DNA of 41,979 nt from Clostridiales bacterium (GCA_012520195.1 JAAYOS010000039.1:1-41979); one strand, 5' to 3'; positions 1-9,009 are shown, counted from the first letter of the stretch. Translations and numbers: made by a program. The notes: a model not told the origin generated them from the letters alone.

Positions 1-114
1 AAGTTTTCGGTGTCGCCCTACTGGTGGCGCCCACTAATGACGTCTCACAAAGCGACTGTCAGTATAACAAGTATGATCCCGTTTTGTCAACTGTTATTTG
101 CTTCCGACCAAAAA

Positions 115-131
115 AAGATTCTTTGAATCTT
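115..131 (-). terminator. Candidate terminator on the minus strand, upstream of rnhA
   Basis: A 7-bp stem (AAGATTC / GAATCTT) with a 3-nt loop is followed, on the minus strand, by a run of T (complement of the A run at 110-116). The stem is AT-rich, so the call is modest. If real, it would end minus-strand transcripts that cross rnhA from the abutting mecA-like gene. Confidence 0.35.
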
Positions 132-267
132 AGTTTGTGTCTGTTCCGCTTTTGCTAAGGGTATAGCGTAACTAGCCAGATGTTCTGAACATCATCTTGT
201 CTGTTCGGCCCCAGAGCCCCTGCTAAGGGCGTAGAAGTGTTCCAGAAGTGTCAGCACATGTATCGCA

Positions 268-296
268 TTGTCTTTCACATATATATACTGTATAAT
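268..296 (+). promoter_or_regulatory. Sigma-A type promoter for rnhA
   Basis: The -35 hexamer TTGTCT (268-273), a 17-bp spacer and a perfect -10 TATAAT (291-296) put the transcription start near 303. This makes any rnhA start codon upstream of about 303, including the in-frame GTG at 237, unlikely. Confidence 0.6.
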
Positions 297-389
297 TTGG
301 ATGAGAACATGAATCTTAATAAAGCAAACCACATAAAAGCAAACCGCATAAGCACACCTCAAAGCCAGAAAGGACTAGAGTTTAATATT

Positions 390-899
390 ATGTATAAGAA
401 AAATTCAGAAAACTCTCCCAACACCTCAAATACTAATAAGAAGTTAAAAAGGGTTAAAATGTATACCGACGGTGCATGCTCCGGCAACCCCGGCCCTGGC
501 GGTTATTGCGCAATCCTCATATATAATGAGCACGAAAAGGTAATCAGCGGCGGAGAAGCAGACACCACAAACAACAGAATGGAACTTATGGGAGCAATAG
601 CAGGCCTTGAGGCGCTCCGTGAACCTTGTTCAGTTGATCTGTACTCAGATTCAAAATATCTTGTTGACGGTATCTCCAAAGGCTGGGCCGCATCCTGGAA
701 AAGGAGGGGCTGGATTAAATCCGACAAAAAACCTGCCCTCAACCCGGATCTGTGGGACAGGATTTTGCATCTATTAGAGGTTCACGATGTTACGCTGCAC
801 TGGGTAAAAGGCCACTCTGATAATAAATACAACAACCGCTGCGATGAAGTAGCAGTCTCAGAGTCACTTAAGTACGCAAAGATCAACAATGATGTGTAA
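390..899 (+). CDS. rnhA: Ribonuclease HI
   Basis: Cleaves the RNA strand of RNA-DNA hybrids in the cytoplasm (R-loops, primers). All RNase HI active-site elements are visible: the Asp in [14 protein letters not shown], the Glu in NNRMEL, the Asp in YSDSKY, and the His and last Asp in WVKGHSDN...NRCDE. From ATG 390 the protein is 169 residues, close to the usual ~155, with about 20 extra polar residues before the first strand (KRVKMYTDG). Choosing the start is difficult. GTG 237 lies upstream of the promoter. ATG 309 is possible. ATG 459 has the best ribosome binding site (AAAAAGGG, 5-nt gap) but would remove half of the first beta strand. The gene is single and convergent with the mecA-like gene, with the two stop codons directly adjacent. 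The family call is certain; the start is not. Confidence 0.93.
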   Translation: MYKKNSENSPNTSNTNKKLKRVKMYTDGACSGNPGPGGYCAILIYNEHEKVISGGEADTTNNRMELMGAIAGLEALREPCSVDLYSDSKYLVDGISKGWAASWKRRGWIKSDKKPALNPDLWDRILHLLEVHDVTLHWVKGHSDNKYNNRCDEVAVSESLKYAKINNDV

Positions 900-1415
900 T
901 CAGCTGCGACAACTATAGAACGCACTTCTGATTGTGCCGATTGCATTTCTCTCTTCAATCAAAGTGCCATACTCCTCCAGCACACCCTCATTATAATCAA
1001 AAGCATCTATATGGTGCCCATACTCGCCCAACTGAAGAGCCGCTTTCTCGATTGCATCTCTCGCACCCCGCAGTTCGAGCCAGTAGCAATCCATATAATA
1101 TGTAAGCTTCGACCGGATTTGCCGAGCGTTGATTGCTCCAACAGCATCAATTAGGTCTTCAAGGTCGCTAAACCTCATATAACGAACCAGCGACTCCAAG
1201 TCCGCTTCTGCAAATATCAAAATACCCTGTTTACCGTCGAAGACTTCTATTTTCATATCACCGTTCGACTCGTATCCGAGATTACTCAATGTGTCGACTA
1301 CAAGTCGCTTCATCTCTCTACCTTCAGCTGCTCCACAACATAAACCCAGATCATCAAGCTCATCATGCTGTAGAAAAAGCACAAGCATGTTGCTTCCGAT
1401 TATCTGACTGGTCAA
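900..1415 (-). CDS. mecA: MecA-like ClpC adaptor protein, short form
   Basis: MecA proteins tether substrates to the ClpC unfoldase for degradation. The C-terminal half matches the MecA C-terminal domain: YMRFSDLEDLI, then a strand pair around YYMDCYWLEL, and the closing LEEYGTLIEERNAIGTI. The N-terminal part fits the MecA N-domain (SNMLVLFLQHDELDDLGL). I chose the TTG start at 1415. It has GGGGG about 8 nt upstream, lies about 25 nt downstream of a probable promoter, and gives an N-terminus that aligns without gaps to MecA, for 171 residues. A longer frame reaches 1469 but would start upstream of the TATAAT. MecA is usually about 210-240 residues; here the acidic linker between the two domains is nearly absent. 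Recognition rests on motif memory, not a search. Confidence 0.7.
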   Translation of the reverse strand: MTSQIIGSNMLVLFLQHDELDDLGLCCGAAEGREMKRLVVDTLSNLGYESNGDMKIEVFDGKQGILIFAEADLESLVRYMRFSDLEDLIDAVGAINARQIRSKLTYYMDCYWLELRGARDAIEKAALQLGEYGHHIDAFDYNEGVLEEYGTLIEERNAIGTIRSAFYSCRS

Positions 1416-1446
1416 GAAAACTACCCCCAAAACGAGATTTGACCTC

Positions 1447-1475
1447 ATTATACCTTTGCAGGGTAGCAAAAGAAA
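1447..1475 (-). promoter_or_regulatory. Probable promoter of the mecA-like gene
   Basis: A perfect TATAAT on the minus strand (complement at 1447-1452) lies about 32 nt before the chosen TTG start. The -35 region at 17 bp spacing is poor (TTTCTT), so only the -10 is convincing. Confidence 0.35.
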
Positions 1476-1529
1476 TGCAAAGTTACTGCCTCAAGTGGCA
1501 AAGAGAGCAATATTATCCCACGCTTACCC

Positions 1530-2975
1530 TTACATACTGGATATTAACTGCTTGTAAAAGTACACGCCCCTCCCTAGTGTCTCAACATCAAGCCTTTCGT
1601 TTACACTGCGAATCGTCGCTTTTTCCGCTTCTGTCAGCACAAACGGTGTTATTCTGTAAACCGCATCGGCATTATGCTTAAATGGCGATAATGAAGTGTC
1701 CTCCGACAATATGCCGGGGGCTATTATTATGCCTCCGAATACCTCCTGCAGCGTATCCTTCAGCCTACGGTACTCCTCTCCGGAATAATTCGATATTGCA
1801 GATGCTTCCTCAGCGAGTTCTACATCTATGCTCACGCCTGTAGGCCCTAACAAATCCTCCAGGAAACTAAAAATATCCGAGCAGGAATCTCCACTGATCA
1901 ATCGAGCATATACAGTGGCCTCGGCAGTCGATGGCATTAGCTTTTCTTTACCTCCGGAATGTGTCTGGGTTACAGCAAAGGTTGTTCTGAGCATAGAAGA
2001 GAATCCTTCATAGTTTTGAAGCGCTTTTAGAAGCTTCCCCTCAAAGAGCCAGAGATTTGCGGCATAGACCCTCAGTCTGAAGGGCATATATGGGGAAAAT
2101 GCCTCTATCATCTTTCTCATGACTTCGGATTTCCTTATGGACTGAGGACGAAACTCAAGCCTGCAGATAGCTTCGCTTAACCGACCGATTGCGGAATACC
2201 TCGGTGGTGAGCTGATAGACCCGCCCCTCTCCTTTGCAGAGAGCTTCATTTTCATCGTGCCCTTTTCAGCTACCCCGATTATCGCCTGAGCTCTATCCAG
2301 TGGAAGTAAGTCACGAGATATGCAGCTTCCTCTACCAAAAACGGCAGCAAATCTATTAGTCCGCCTGTTGAGTGCCTCTGAAAGAATGCGCGCACCGTTG
2401 TTTTTCGATTCTGCATCACGCACTATAGCGACATATATGTCCCGCTTAGGTCTAAACCCCTCTCTTAGCAACAACTCTGTTGCTTCCAGAAGTGCACAGA
2501 GCACTCCCTTAGCCTCGATCGCGCCTCTACCCCAGACCTTATTCTCTGCAATAACTCCTGAATAAGGCGGGTGCTCCCAGTTGCCCTCAGACGACACCAC
2601 ATCCATGTTTGCGCAGAAGAGCATAGGGTCTTTATTATAGTCACTTCCAGACCAATGTAGGAGAAGATTACCCTCAATATCTTCGACGGTCAATATCCTG
2701 AAGATTTTCGGGTAGCGAGAGCGAATGTAGCTTATCATTCTTTCAAATGAGTCGCTACGGTTTAATTGGGAGTCGTCGGGAACCTTTGCATCCTCTGACA
2801 GTGTGGGGTACTTTATCATTGCTGAAAGAGACTCCGCCGCGCGACTCGATATCTTATCATCGACCTTGGCGCCCTCTTTGGGTACACTTTTGTCGGCAAT
2901 TTGGGTTGCACGAAACAACACCATAACAAGAATAAAAATGATAGCTCCTAGCAGGAGCATTAGACTCAAATCCAT
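1530..2975 (-). CDS. Membrane-anchored M20-family protein, probably catalytically inactive
   Basis: The fold resembles carboxypeptidase S / PM20D-type M20 metallopeptidases (481 aa): one N-terminal membrane segment (about residues 5-21), then the M20 core with a dimerisation insert. Scaffold motifs remain (FCANMDVV, WGRGAIEAKG, PSTAEATVYARL, YRITPF, VNERL). The metal site is eroded: His of HxD is Asn123 (Asp125 kept), the bridging Asp of GRGAxDxKG is Glu154, the general-base Glu of DEE is Ala188 (Glu189 kept), the Asp/Glu of the DEG motif falls in FGRGS (213-217), and the final His before xxNER is Arg456. The reading frame is intact over its full length, so this looks like a maintained pseudoenzyme rather than a decaying gene. 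Start ATG 2975 has GAGGTAG just upstream and its own promoter. It is divergent from the MoxR operon. Its role is unknown; peptide or acyl-amino-acid binding is a guess. Confidence 0.75.
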   Translation of the reverse strand: MDLSLMLLLGAIIFILVMVLFRATQIADKSVPKEGAKVDDKISSRAAESLSAMIKYPTLSEDAKVPDDSQLNRSDSFERMISYIRSRYPKIFRILTVEDIEGNLLLHWSGSDYNKDPMLFCANMDVVSSEGNWEHPPYSGVIAENKVWGRGAIEAKGVLCALLEATELLLREGFRPKRDIYVAIVRDAESKNNGARILSEALNRRTNRFAAVFGRGSCISRDLLPLDRAQAIIGVAEKGTMKMKLSAKERGGSISSPPRYSAIGRLSEAICRLEFRPQSIRKSEVMRKMIEAFSPYMPFRLRVYAANLWLFEGKLLKALQNYEGFSSMLRTTFAVTQTHSGGKEKLMPSTAEATVYARLISGDSCSDIFSFLEDLLGPTGVSIDVELAEEASAISNYSGEEYRRLKDTLQEVFGGIIIAPGILSEDTSLSPFKHNADAVYRITPFVLTEAEKATIRSVNERLDVETLGRGVYFYKQLISSM

Positions 2976-3034
2976 GGTATCTACCTCAATAATATATGTT
3001 AGAATATCGTACTTTCGGCCTGATTAATAGCAGT

Positions 3035-3063
3035 ATTATAGCACTCTCGAATCCTAATCACAA
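3035..3063 (-). promoter_or_regulatory. Promoter of the M20-family gene
   Basis: On the minus strand TTGTGA (3063-3058), a 17-bp spacer and a perfect TATAAT (3040-3035). The predicted transcription start is about 50 nt before the ATG at 2975. Confidence 0.65.
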
Positions 3064-3133
3064 CAGACGGCTTATAAATCATTACTCATCCGATATATAT
3101 GGGACGCAATTGGTATATCTTCTCTATTTCCGC

Positions 3134-3161
3134 TTGCCATTTTATTCAATTTGTGTAATAC
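3134..3161 (+). promoter_or_regulatory. Possible promoter of the MoxR operon
   Basis: TTGCCA (3134-3139), a 16-bp spacer and TAATAC (3156-3161). The -35 is good and the -10 poor. No better candidate was found in the divergent region before moxR. Confidence 0.3.
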
Positions 3162-3249
3162 TAGTGGTGTTATTTTTGATGATATTAGGCAGTTTCAGAC
3201 CTAGGGTTTGGAACCACATATGAAAACATTCATTCACAAGGGGGGCACA

Positions 3250-4191
3250 ATGGATACTCTAGATAGAATTACGAAAGTTAGAGATAACATCAAAAAGGTG
3301 CTGATCTGTAAAGACGAGACTATTGACCTGGTGCTGTCTGCTGTGCTAAGCCGGGGCCATGTCCTCATCGAAGATGTTCCGGGTATCGGAAAGACAACTC
3401 TGGTCAGGGCTCTGGCAGCTTCGATTGGCTGTACTTTCCAGCGCATTCAATTCACGCCCGATCTAATGCCTTCAGATGTTACCGGATTTACGATGGTTGA
3501 TATGGCAACTGGGGAGTTGAGGTTCAAAAAGGGAGCTATAATGAACCAGATCATCCTTGCGGATGAAATCAACCGAACATCACCGAAAACACAGTCAAGT
3601 CTGCTCGAAGCGATGCAAGAGGGGCAGATAACCGTTGACTCTAACACCTACGATTTGCCAAAGCCTTTTGTCGTGCTTGCTACTCAGAATCCTATAGAGC
3701 ATATCGGAACATTCCCGCTACCCGAAGCTCAGCTCGACCGATTCTTTATCAAGATATCTCTGGGCTATCCCGGAATTCGCGAGGAAATTTACATCCTGGA
3801 CAGGCACGACGGTGTAGCTTCTACTTTAGATGAGCTTGAAGCTGTTGTATCCGCGGAAGATATTATTCAGATGCAGGATGAAGTCGATAGGGTTGTATGT
3901 TCCGACGCAATTAAGGAATATGTCGCGCTGATCGTTGGACAGACCCGTTCAAACAGTGACCTGCTTCTAGGTGCAAGTCCAAGAGGTGCAATCGCCCTTA
4001 TGAATGGTGCAAAGGCTCATGCTTACATACGCGGTAGTGAATATGTTACCCCTGACGATGTAATATTTATGACACCCCACGTACTTGCACACCGCTTAAT
4101 TCTACGCCCAGAAGCAAAGCTAAAGGATATGACGGCTGTGCGAGTTCTTAAAAACATCACCAACATGGTGAGGATACCTGATTCGGTATGA
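3250..4191 (+). CDS. MoxR-family AAA+ ATPase
   Basis: MoxR ATPases act as chaperones that activate or assemble partner proteins, typically encoded next to DUF58 and transglutaminase genes, as here. The protein is 313 aa: Walker A GIGKTT (residues 45-50), Walker B ILADE (102-106), sensor 1 at ATQN (Asn147), and the sensor-2 motif GASPRGAI. ATG 3250 was chosen because AAGGGGGG lies just upstream and the N-terminus then matches the family; an in-frame ATG at 3208 would add 14 unconserved residues. The stop overlaps the next start by 4 bp (ATGA), which indicates translational coupling. First gene of a three-gene operon. Confidence 0.92.
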   Translation: MDTLDRITKVRDNIKKVLICKDETIDLVLSAVLSRGHVLIEDVPGIGKTTLVRALAASIGCTFQRIQFTPDLMPSDVTGFTMVDMATGELRFKKGAIMNQIILADEINRTSPKTQSSLLEAMQEGQITVDSNTYDLPKPFVVLATQNPIEHIGTFPLPEAQLDRFFIKISLGYPGIREEIYILDRHDGVASTLDELEAVVSAEDIIQMQDEVDRVVCSDAIKEYVALIVGQTRSNSDLLLGASPRGAIALMNGAKAHAYIRGSEYVTPDDVIFMTPHVLAHRLILRPEAKLKDMTAVRVLKNITNMVRIPDSV

Positions 4192-5399
4192 GACGCCGTA
4201 GAATCGCCTTTTTCAGCTTGACAGTAATTGCTCTGCTTGTGCTGTTCTATACCGGTGATCCGATATATTTATGGGTAGTCATATTCCAACTCAGCATGCT
4301 CGTTATATCGTTGCTTAACATATTAATAACATTTATGTCAATTCGCTTCCTCCAGAGTGCCACGCCTGAAAGTGCAGTAAAAGGTGATTCGGTTAGACTA
4401 CAGCTCGAGCTTCACAATGAGTCTTTCTTCCCTTTTGCACATCTGACACTAAGGTACAGCACGCCTGAAACTCTGTATACCGGCGAGGAGTGCCATCTCT
4501 CCACATCACTGCTTCCAAGGAAGAGCGAAGTCCTTTCGGTCCCAATCAAGTGCCCATATCGCGGTCTTTATCAGCTTGGCTTCACTCAGCTTGAGGCAAC
4601 TGATATATTTGGCCTTATTACTATTACAGTTCCCTTCACTGTTTATCATAATAAACCCGTTGATCTCTTAGTATACCCTCAGGTGAGAGAAATTGCTCCC
4701 GGCTCCCTCGTTAATCGCGAGATGGAAGGCACAAAAGATACTACCCAAACCCGTTCGGAAGAACTCTCGTCAATCGCGGAGATTCGTGACTACCGCGAGG
4801 GTGACCCATTAAAGCGTATTCACTGGAAGCTTTCAGCCCGCCACAAAAAGTTTCTGATCAAGGAGTTTGACGGCTCCCTTGTAACCGATAGCTTGATTCT
4901 TGTGGACTGTACAGAGCACCGACTGGAGGGAGAGGAAGCCGCGCAGTTTGAAGACACTGTTGCGGAGTGTGCCGCGACCTTCTGCAAGAGAATGACCGAT
5001 GATTATCAATCTATCACAATGATTACATATGCCGATAGCCGGACTGAACTATCCGGCGCATCGCCAGTTGATTTTCCTGCGTTTCGTGAGCTTTTGGCGC
5101 GAATAAAGTTCTGCGGTGACTTAAGCATCTCTTCGGCAGTTAAGCTGGAGAGAACTCTCATGGGTAACATCGGCAGTCTGATCGTAATTACACGGTCGCC
5201 TACCGACGAGCTGTTTGAGATGCTGGTTTACCTCTCCGAAAACGACTGCCGAATAACTCTTGTCTCCGTCCTAAAAGACAACACTCCCGACGAGAACCTT
5301 ATAAGGATGTTCGGCGAACTCTCTCTGCGCGGAATACGCGCTCTCTCGCTGATCCCAGGAGAAGATATTTCGCTGCAGTTGGGAGGTGGGAACCAATGA
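4188..5399 (+). CDS. DUF58 domain membrane protein
   Basis: 403 aa. Two N-terminal membrane segments (about 6-22 and 27-52) are followed by a beta-rich extracytoplasmic-type region ending in DIFGL (139-143). The DUF58 signature follows, YREGDPLKRIHWKLSAR (about 202-218), then a von Willebrand A-like fold beginning at LILVDCTE. DUF58 proteins are partners of MoxR ATPases. The biochemical role is not known; links to cell envelope assembly are inferred from context. The gene is translationally coupled to both neighbours by 4-bp ATGA overlaps. Confidence 0.88.
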   Translation: MRRRRIAFFSLTVIALLVLFYTGDPIYLWVVIFQLSMLVISLLNILITFMSIRFLQSATPESAVKGDSVRLQLELHNESFFPFAHLTLRYSTPETLYTGEECHLSTSLLPRKSEVLSVPIKCPYRGLYQLGFTQLEATDIFGLITITVPFTVYHNKPVDLLVYPQVREIAPGSLVNREMEGTKDTTQTRSEELSSIAEIRDYREGDPLKRIHWKLSARHKKFLIKEFDGSLVTDSLILVDCTEHRLEGEEAAQFEDTVAECAATFCKRMTDDYQSITMITYADSRTELSGASPVDFPAFRELLARIKFCGDLSISSAVKLERTLMGNIGSLIVITRSPTDELFEMLVYLSENDCRITLVSVLKDNTPDENLIRMFGELSLRGIRALSLIPGEDISLQLGGGNQ

Positions 5400-7807
5400 C
5401 AAGAAAACAGCAGATTTCATTTGCTGCCACTGGCTATCTGGTTTCTCTGCTCTATACATACGGCATAAGCTATTCGCTTATAAAGGTTAATAATCTGGAA
5501 GTGACTTGGATTACCGCACTCCTGTACACCGCTGTGCTTCTACTCATCTTCTCCCTGATCTTCTACAATAAATGGACTACCATTGCCACGGTCGTTGTTT
5601 CCCTTGGATATACATATTGGGCCTTTCGTCACGGTGAAGCCTTAGTCTGGATAACCGACAGCTTATTCCCCTTCGTCAAAGATACCTGGTCCTTCTTGCG
5701 TGGTGCCGAAGAGCTGGCTCTTGAGTACCATCCTTTTCTGGCTTTTATTTTTATAATACTGCCTCTTCTTTTCTCTCTGATATCTGCATCAAGGCTTCGT
5801 GGCTGTGTTTCAATGCTTTTTGTAGCAGCGGCAGTATTTATCACTGAGTGGACTTTGGGGCACCATAATATTTTCCTTCCTATAGCACTTTCAACTGTAG
5901 CCATTGTTGCAGTATATGTCTATTCATTCTCCAGGCGCCTCTATCTGCGCGATATGTCTGATGCTACAGAAGACTATACCGAGGAAGATGAACTCTTTGA
6001 AGAGGGGCAAACCGTAGAGGCTGACAAGCGCACAATTAGGATCCCAAGTGCAACTGCATTAGCTGCTTTTTCATTGCCTATAGCGCTTATTACTGCTATG
6101 TTCACCATTCTGGCTCTGCCTAAGAGCGCAGACAACTTCCGTGTTCGGTTTATTGAAACTGTGGTGGATGATGTCGTCGACTATATCGGACAGTACACCG
6201 ACTTCACCCGAAAGCAGTATTCCTTCTCAATTTCCACTCTTGGATATCCAAGCACATCCGAATTAGGAGGCCCTGCCTCCCCCACCGACGATACTGTTCT
6301 GGTTGTAGAGGGAATTTCGCCTTCATTGTTGAAGGGCGCGACAAAAACCTATTACAGCGGAAGAGGCTGGCTTAATTATTCTGATATCGGATCATACAGA
6401 CTGAATAGTCCTCTGTGGTCGGCTAAGCGTAAAGATGTTTTCGATCTTGAGCGCCCCGATCCAGAACTCTTGGAGGACCTAGGACGCAGTCTATACAGAG
6501 AGGTAAGGTTTAGGATACAGAATTACTACAATCAATATTCTATTTTTTCACCCACAAGGCCTGCCGACGTCTATTCATCTAGTAAGTCCTTCATCCCCTA
6601 TTTTAATGATTTAGGGGAGCTTTATCCAAAAGAACGCATAGATATATATAGTAGATACACCGTCGAAGCTAGGCAAATCGTTCCTTTGACCGAAACCACC
6701 ATCGACCTTCTTTTGGAGCTCGAAGCTTCAGTCGAAGAGGAACCTTTAGAGAAGATGCAGCAGTTACGAAACACATATTTGCAGTTGCCGGACTCACTTC
6801 CCTCCAATGTTATGGTTCTGGGTTACGATATTGCCTCTTCCGTTAATAGCGAGTCTGAGATTATCAAGGCTTTGGCTATTAAGGACTATCTGTCAAGGAA
6901 CTTCACGTATACGCTAATGCCACCAGAAGTTCCAGAAGGTAGAGACTTTGTTGATTACTTTTTACAGACCCGTAGAGGCTACTGCAGTTATTTTGCCACT
7001 GCAATGGTCGTATTGGCAAGAACAATTGACATACCCGCACGATACTGCGAAGGCTTCCTTCTAACAGACGCACCACATAAAGACTCCGTATATACTGTAA
7101 CTGGCAAGCAGGCACATGCCTGGGCCGAACTCTACTTCGAAGGCATCGGATGGATTCCTTTTGATGCCACCCCCTCAAGACAGGCGCAAATAAGGCCTAC
7201 CCAGCCATCATTAACTCCTCCCGAGCCTGATATCCCCTTACCTGAACCATCTCCGGAAGTACTCCCTACAGTTCAAGTTCCCGAAGTCGAGTTCGAAATG
7301 CCAGCCTGGGGATTGTTGCTCATTGTCATCGCCAGTATTGCTCTTGTAAATACACTTCTAATAATTGCACACAGAATTTTCTACAGCAGCAGAAGATTGC
7401 TCTCCAAGTATTCGAAGAGCGAGGCTGTGGAGATTTGGTGGCACGCAATCTTAGCCCTTATATCCGATCAGGATGAGATGTTCGAACGCAGACCAGGAGA
7501 AACTGCGGCTATGCTTGCTAGCAGAATTGGCAGACTGATAGATAGCAAGGTCTGTACCTTCGATCAACTTGTGAGAATCGTTATGCGATCATTCTATAGC
7601 GGGAAAGAGATATCTGACACAGAAGCCCAAGTTGTCTATAGATATTTCGTCTCTCTAGAAAACAGGATGATGAAGACTAATACTCCCCCTGTTTACGCAG
7701 TCAAACGTATACTATTCCCCCGGATTTTCGGATTTGAAGCGTTCTGGCAGATCGGGAACAAATTCTCTCTTCCTAAGTCTAATTCAAATGTAGATACTGA
7801 TATCTAG
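5396..7807 (+). CDS. TgpA-like membrane transglutaminase-family protein
   Basis: 803 aa. A block of about six to seven membrane segments at the N-terminus (residues 10-240) precedes a large extracytoplasmic region with a papain-like transglutaminase core. The triad is visible as Cys530 (RRGYCSYFA), His574 (KQAHAWAEL) and Asp590 (WIPFDATPS). A proline/glutamate-rich linker (about 600-630), one more membrane segment (about 635-655) and a cytoplasmic DUF4129-like tail follow. Whether the reaction is transpeptidation, proteolysis or deamidation is unknown. Last gene of the MoxR-DUF58-transglutaminase operon, whose genes overlap by 4 bp. The catalytic residues are intact, unlike those of the divergent M20 protein. 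Confidence 0.9.
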   Translation: MTRKQQISFAATGYLVSLLYTYGISYSLIKVNNLEVTWITALLYTAVLLLIFSLIFYNKWTTIATVVVSLGYTYWAFRHGEALVWITDSLFPFVKDTWSFLRGAEELALEYHPFLAFIFIILPLLFSLISASRLRGCVSMLFVAAAVFITEWTLGHHNIFLPIALSTVAIVAVYVYSFSRRLYLRDMSDATEDYTEEDELFEEGQTVEADKRTIRIPSATALAAFSLPIALITAMFTILALPKSADNFRVRFIETVVDDVVDYIGQYTDFTRKQYSFSISTLGYPSTSELGGPASPTDDTVLVVEGISPSLLKGATKTYYSGRGWLNYSDIGSYRLNSPLWSAKRKDVFDLERPDPELLEDLGRSLYREVRFRIQNYYNQYSIFSPTRPADVYSSSKSFIPYFNDLGELYPKERIDIYSRYTVEARQIVPLTETTIDLLLELEASVEEEPLEKMQQLRNTYLQLPDSLPSNVMVLGYDIASSVNSESEIIKALAIKDYLSRNFTYTLMPPEVPEGRDFVDYFLQTRRGYCSYFATAMVVLARTIDIPARYCEGFLLTDAPHKDSVYTVTGKQAHAWAELYFEGIGWIPFDATPSRQAQIRPTQPSLTPPEPDIPLPEPSPEVLPTVQVPEVEFEMPAWGLLLIVIASIALVNTLLIIAHRIFYSSRRLLSKYSKSEAVEIWWHAILALISDQDEMFERRPGETAAMLASRIGRLIDSKVCTFDQLVRIVMRSFYSGKEISDTEAQVVYRYFVSLENRMMKTNTPPVYAVKRILFPRIFGFEAFWQIGNKFSLPKSNSNVDTDI

Positions 7808-7883
7808 CAACGACACCGCTTGTTGGCACTCCAAGCTAAGGCTGGTAAATCATTATCTTATTTAAAGTAAACAGGAGGACAAT

Positions 7884-8933
7884 ATGAAAAAGAGATTCTT
7901 TTTATCTATAGCACTGCTTCTTGCATTAGCGCTGCTTTTTGGTTGTTCGTCCGCTTCAAAGGACATGAAGGCTTCCGAAGCGCAAGCCCCTTCAGCAACC
8001 AGCTCCTACGGTAAGGGCGAAGACGGGTTGAGCGGATCTTACGAAGAAGCTCCTTCCGCCTACGAATATGATTCTGATGATGGAGGCAATGCAAGCTTTG
8101 ACAGTTCCATTGTTGCTGATCCGGCCAGAAAGATGATTTGGGTCGGTGAGATAACTCTGGAATCGACAGATTTTGCTGCCGCCGAAGAGGCTCTCCACAC
8201 ACTTATCGGTGAGTGCGGAGGTTTTATTCAGTCCTCAACAGTCACCGGAGAGGGACGGACTTCTAGGGGGGAACCCCGGCTGCGCAATGCGCGATATACG
8301 ATCCGCATCCCTACCGAGAATTTTCAACTCTTTATGAAGAGCAGCGGAGACGTTGCTACGGTTGTAACCTCCTCCACAAACTCTGAAGATGTCACAGCCA
8401 TGTACTTTGACACAGAAGCGAGGCTTCGTGTCCTTGAAATTAAAGAGGAGCGTCTCATTGAGATGCTAGAGCAGACCAACAGGGCAAACTATACCGATGA
8501 ACTTAAGTATATACTTCAGCTGGAAAATGAGTTAGGAAACGTGCGTTATGAGATTGAAAGCCTAACTGGTACTCTGCGAAGATACGATGACCTCATTTCA
8601 TATAGCACTGTAACTGTCTATCTCCAGGAAGTGAGAGAATATACCGCAACACCTGCAAAGCCAGAATCCCTCGGGGAGAGGATATCAATTACATTTAGCT
8701 CAACACTTAGAAAAGTCATCAGTTTTGGTGAGGATTTCCTTGTCTGGCTAGTGGGTAGATCACCGCTTCTCATACCGCTTGCTGCAATTGTTGCTTTTGT
8801 CATCTTTGTTGCCAGAGGTATCTCACGCAGGAGAAGAAAGCATAATCTCTCAAGAAAGTCAAACTCTCTTCCCACCACACCTCCCTCCGCACCCGAACAA
8901 GTAGAATCAAAAGACTCTAGTCAGGACAAGTAG
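7884..8933 (+). CDS. DUF4349 lipoprotein
   Basis: 349 aa. A signal peptide with lipobox (LLFGC, lipidated Cys21) is followed by a low-complexity Ser/Glu/Tyr stretch (22-80). The DUF4349 domain starts at RKMIWVGEITLEST and includes a helical, probably coiled-coil part (RVLEIKEERLIEML...NELGNVRYEIESL). A C-terminal membrane segment (about 292-312) is followed by a basic cytoplasmic tail. A lipid anchor plus a C-terminal membrane segment is characteristic of this family. The ribosome binding site is strong (AGGAGG before ATG 7884). It lies 76 nt after the transglutaminase gene and may be cotranscribed with it. The function of DUF4349 is unknown. Confidence 0.88.
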   Translation: MKKRFFLSIALLLALALLFGCSSASKDMKASEAQAPSATSSYGKGEDGLSGSYEEAPSAYEYDSDDGGNASFDSSIVADPARKMIWVGEITLESTDFAAAEEALHTLIGECGGFIQSSTVTGEGRTSRGEPRLRNARYTIRIPTENFQLFMKSSGDVATVVTSSTNSEDVTAMYFDTEARLRVLEIKEERLIEMLEQTNRANYTDELKYILQLENELGNVRYEIESLTGTLRRYDDLISYSTVTVYLQEVREYTATPAKPESLGERISITFSSTLRKVISFGEDFLVWLVGRSPLLIPLAAIVAFVIFVARGISRRRRKHNLSRKSNSLPTTPPSAPEQVESKDSSQDK

Positions 8934-8968
8934 CAGTTAATTTAAGCTGCAACTCATAAGATAAAACT

Positions 8969-9009
8969 GGCTGCCTCGCTAAGGACAACAGGTCCCTGGC
9001 GAGGCAGCC
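8969..9009. terminator. Bidirectional terminator between the DUF4349 and regulator genes
   Basis: An 11-bp perfect stem (GGCTGCCTCGC / GCGAGGCAGCC) encloses a 19-nt loop that can form an inner GGAC/GTCC helix. The plus side is followed by TTTACATT and the minus side by AGTTTTAT. It serves the convergent genes on both sides and marks the left edge of the esterase locus. Confidence 0.75.

Noticed and set aside
237-389. N-terminal extension of the rnhA frame back to GTG 237
   Set aside because: A good promoter (268-296) lies inside it, and the extra residues are not part of the RNase HI fold.
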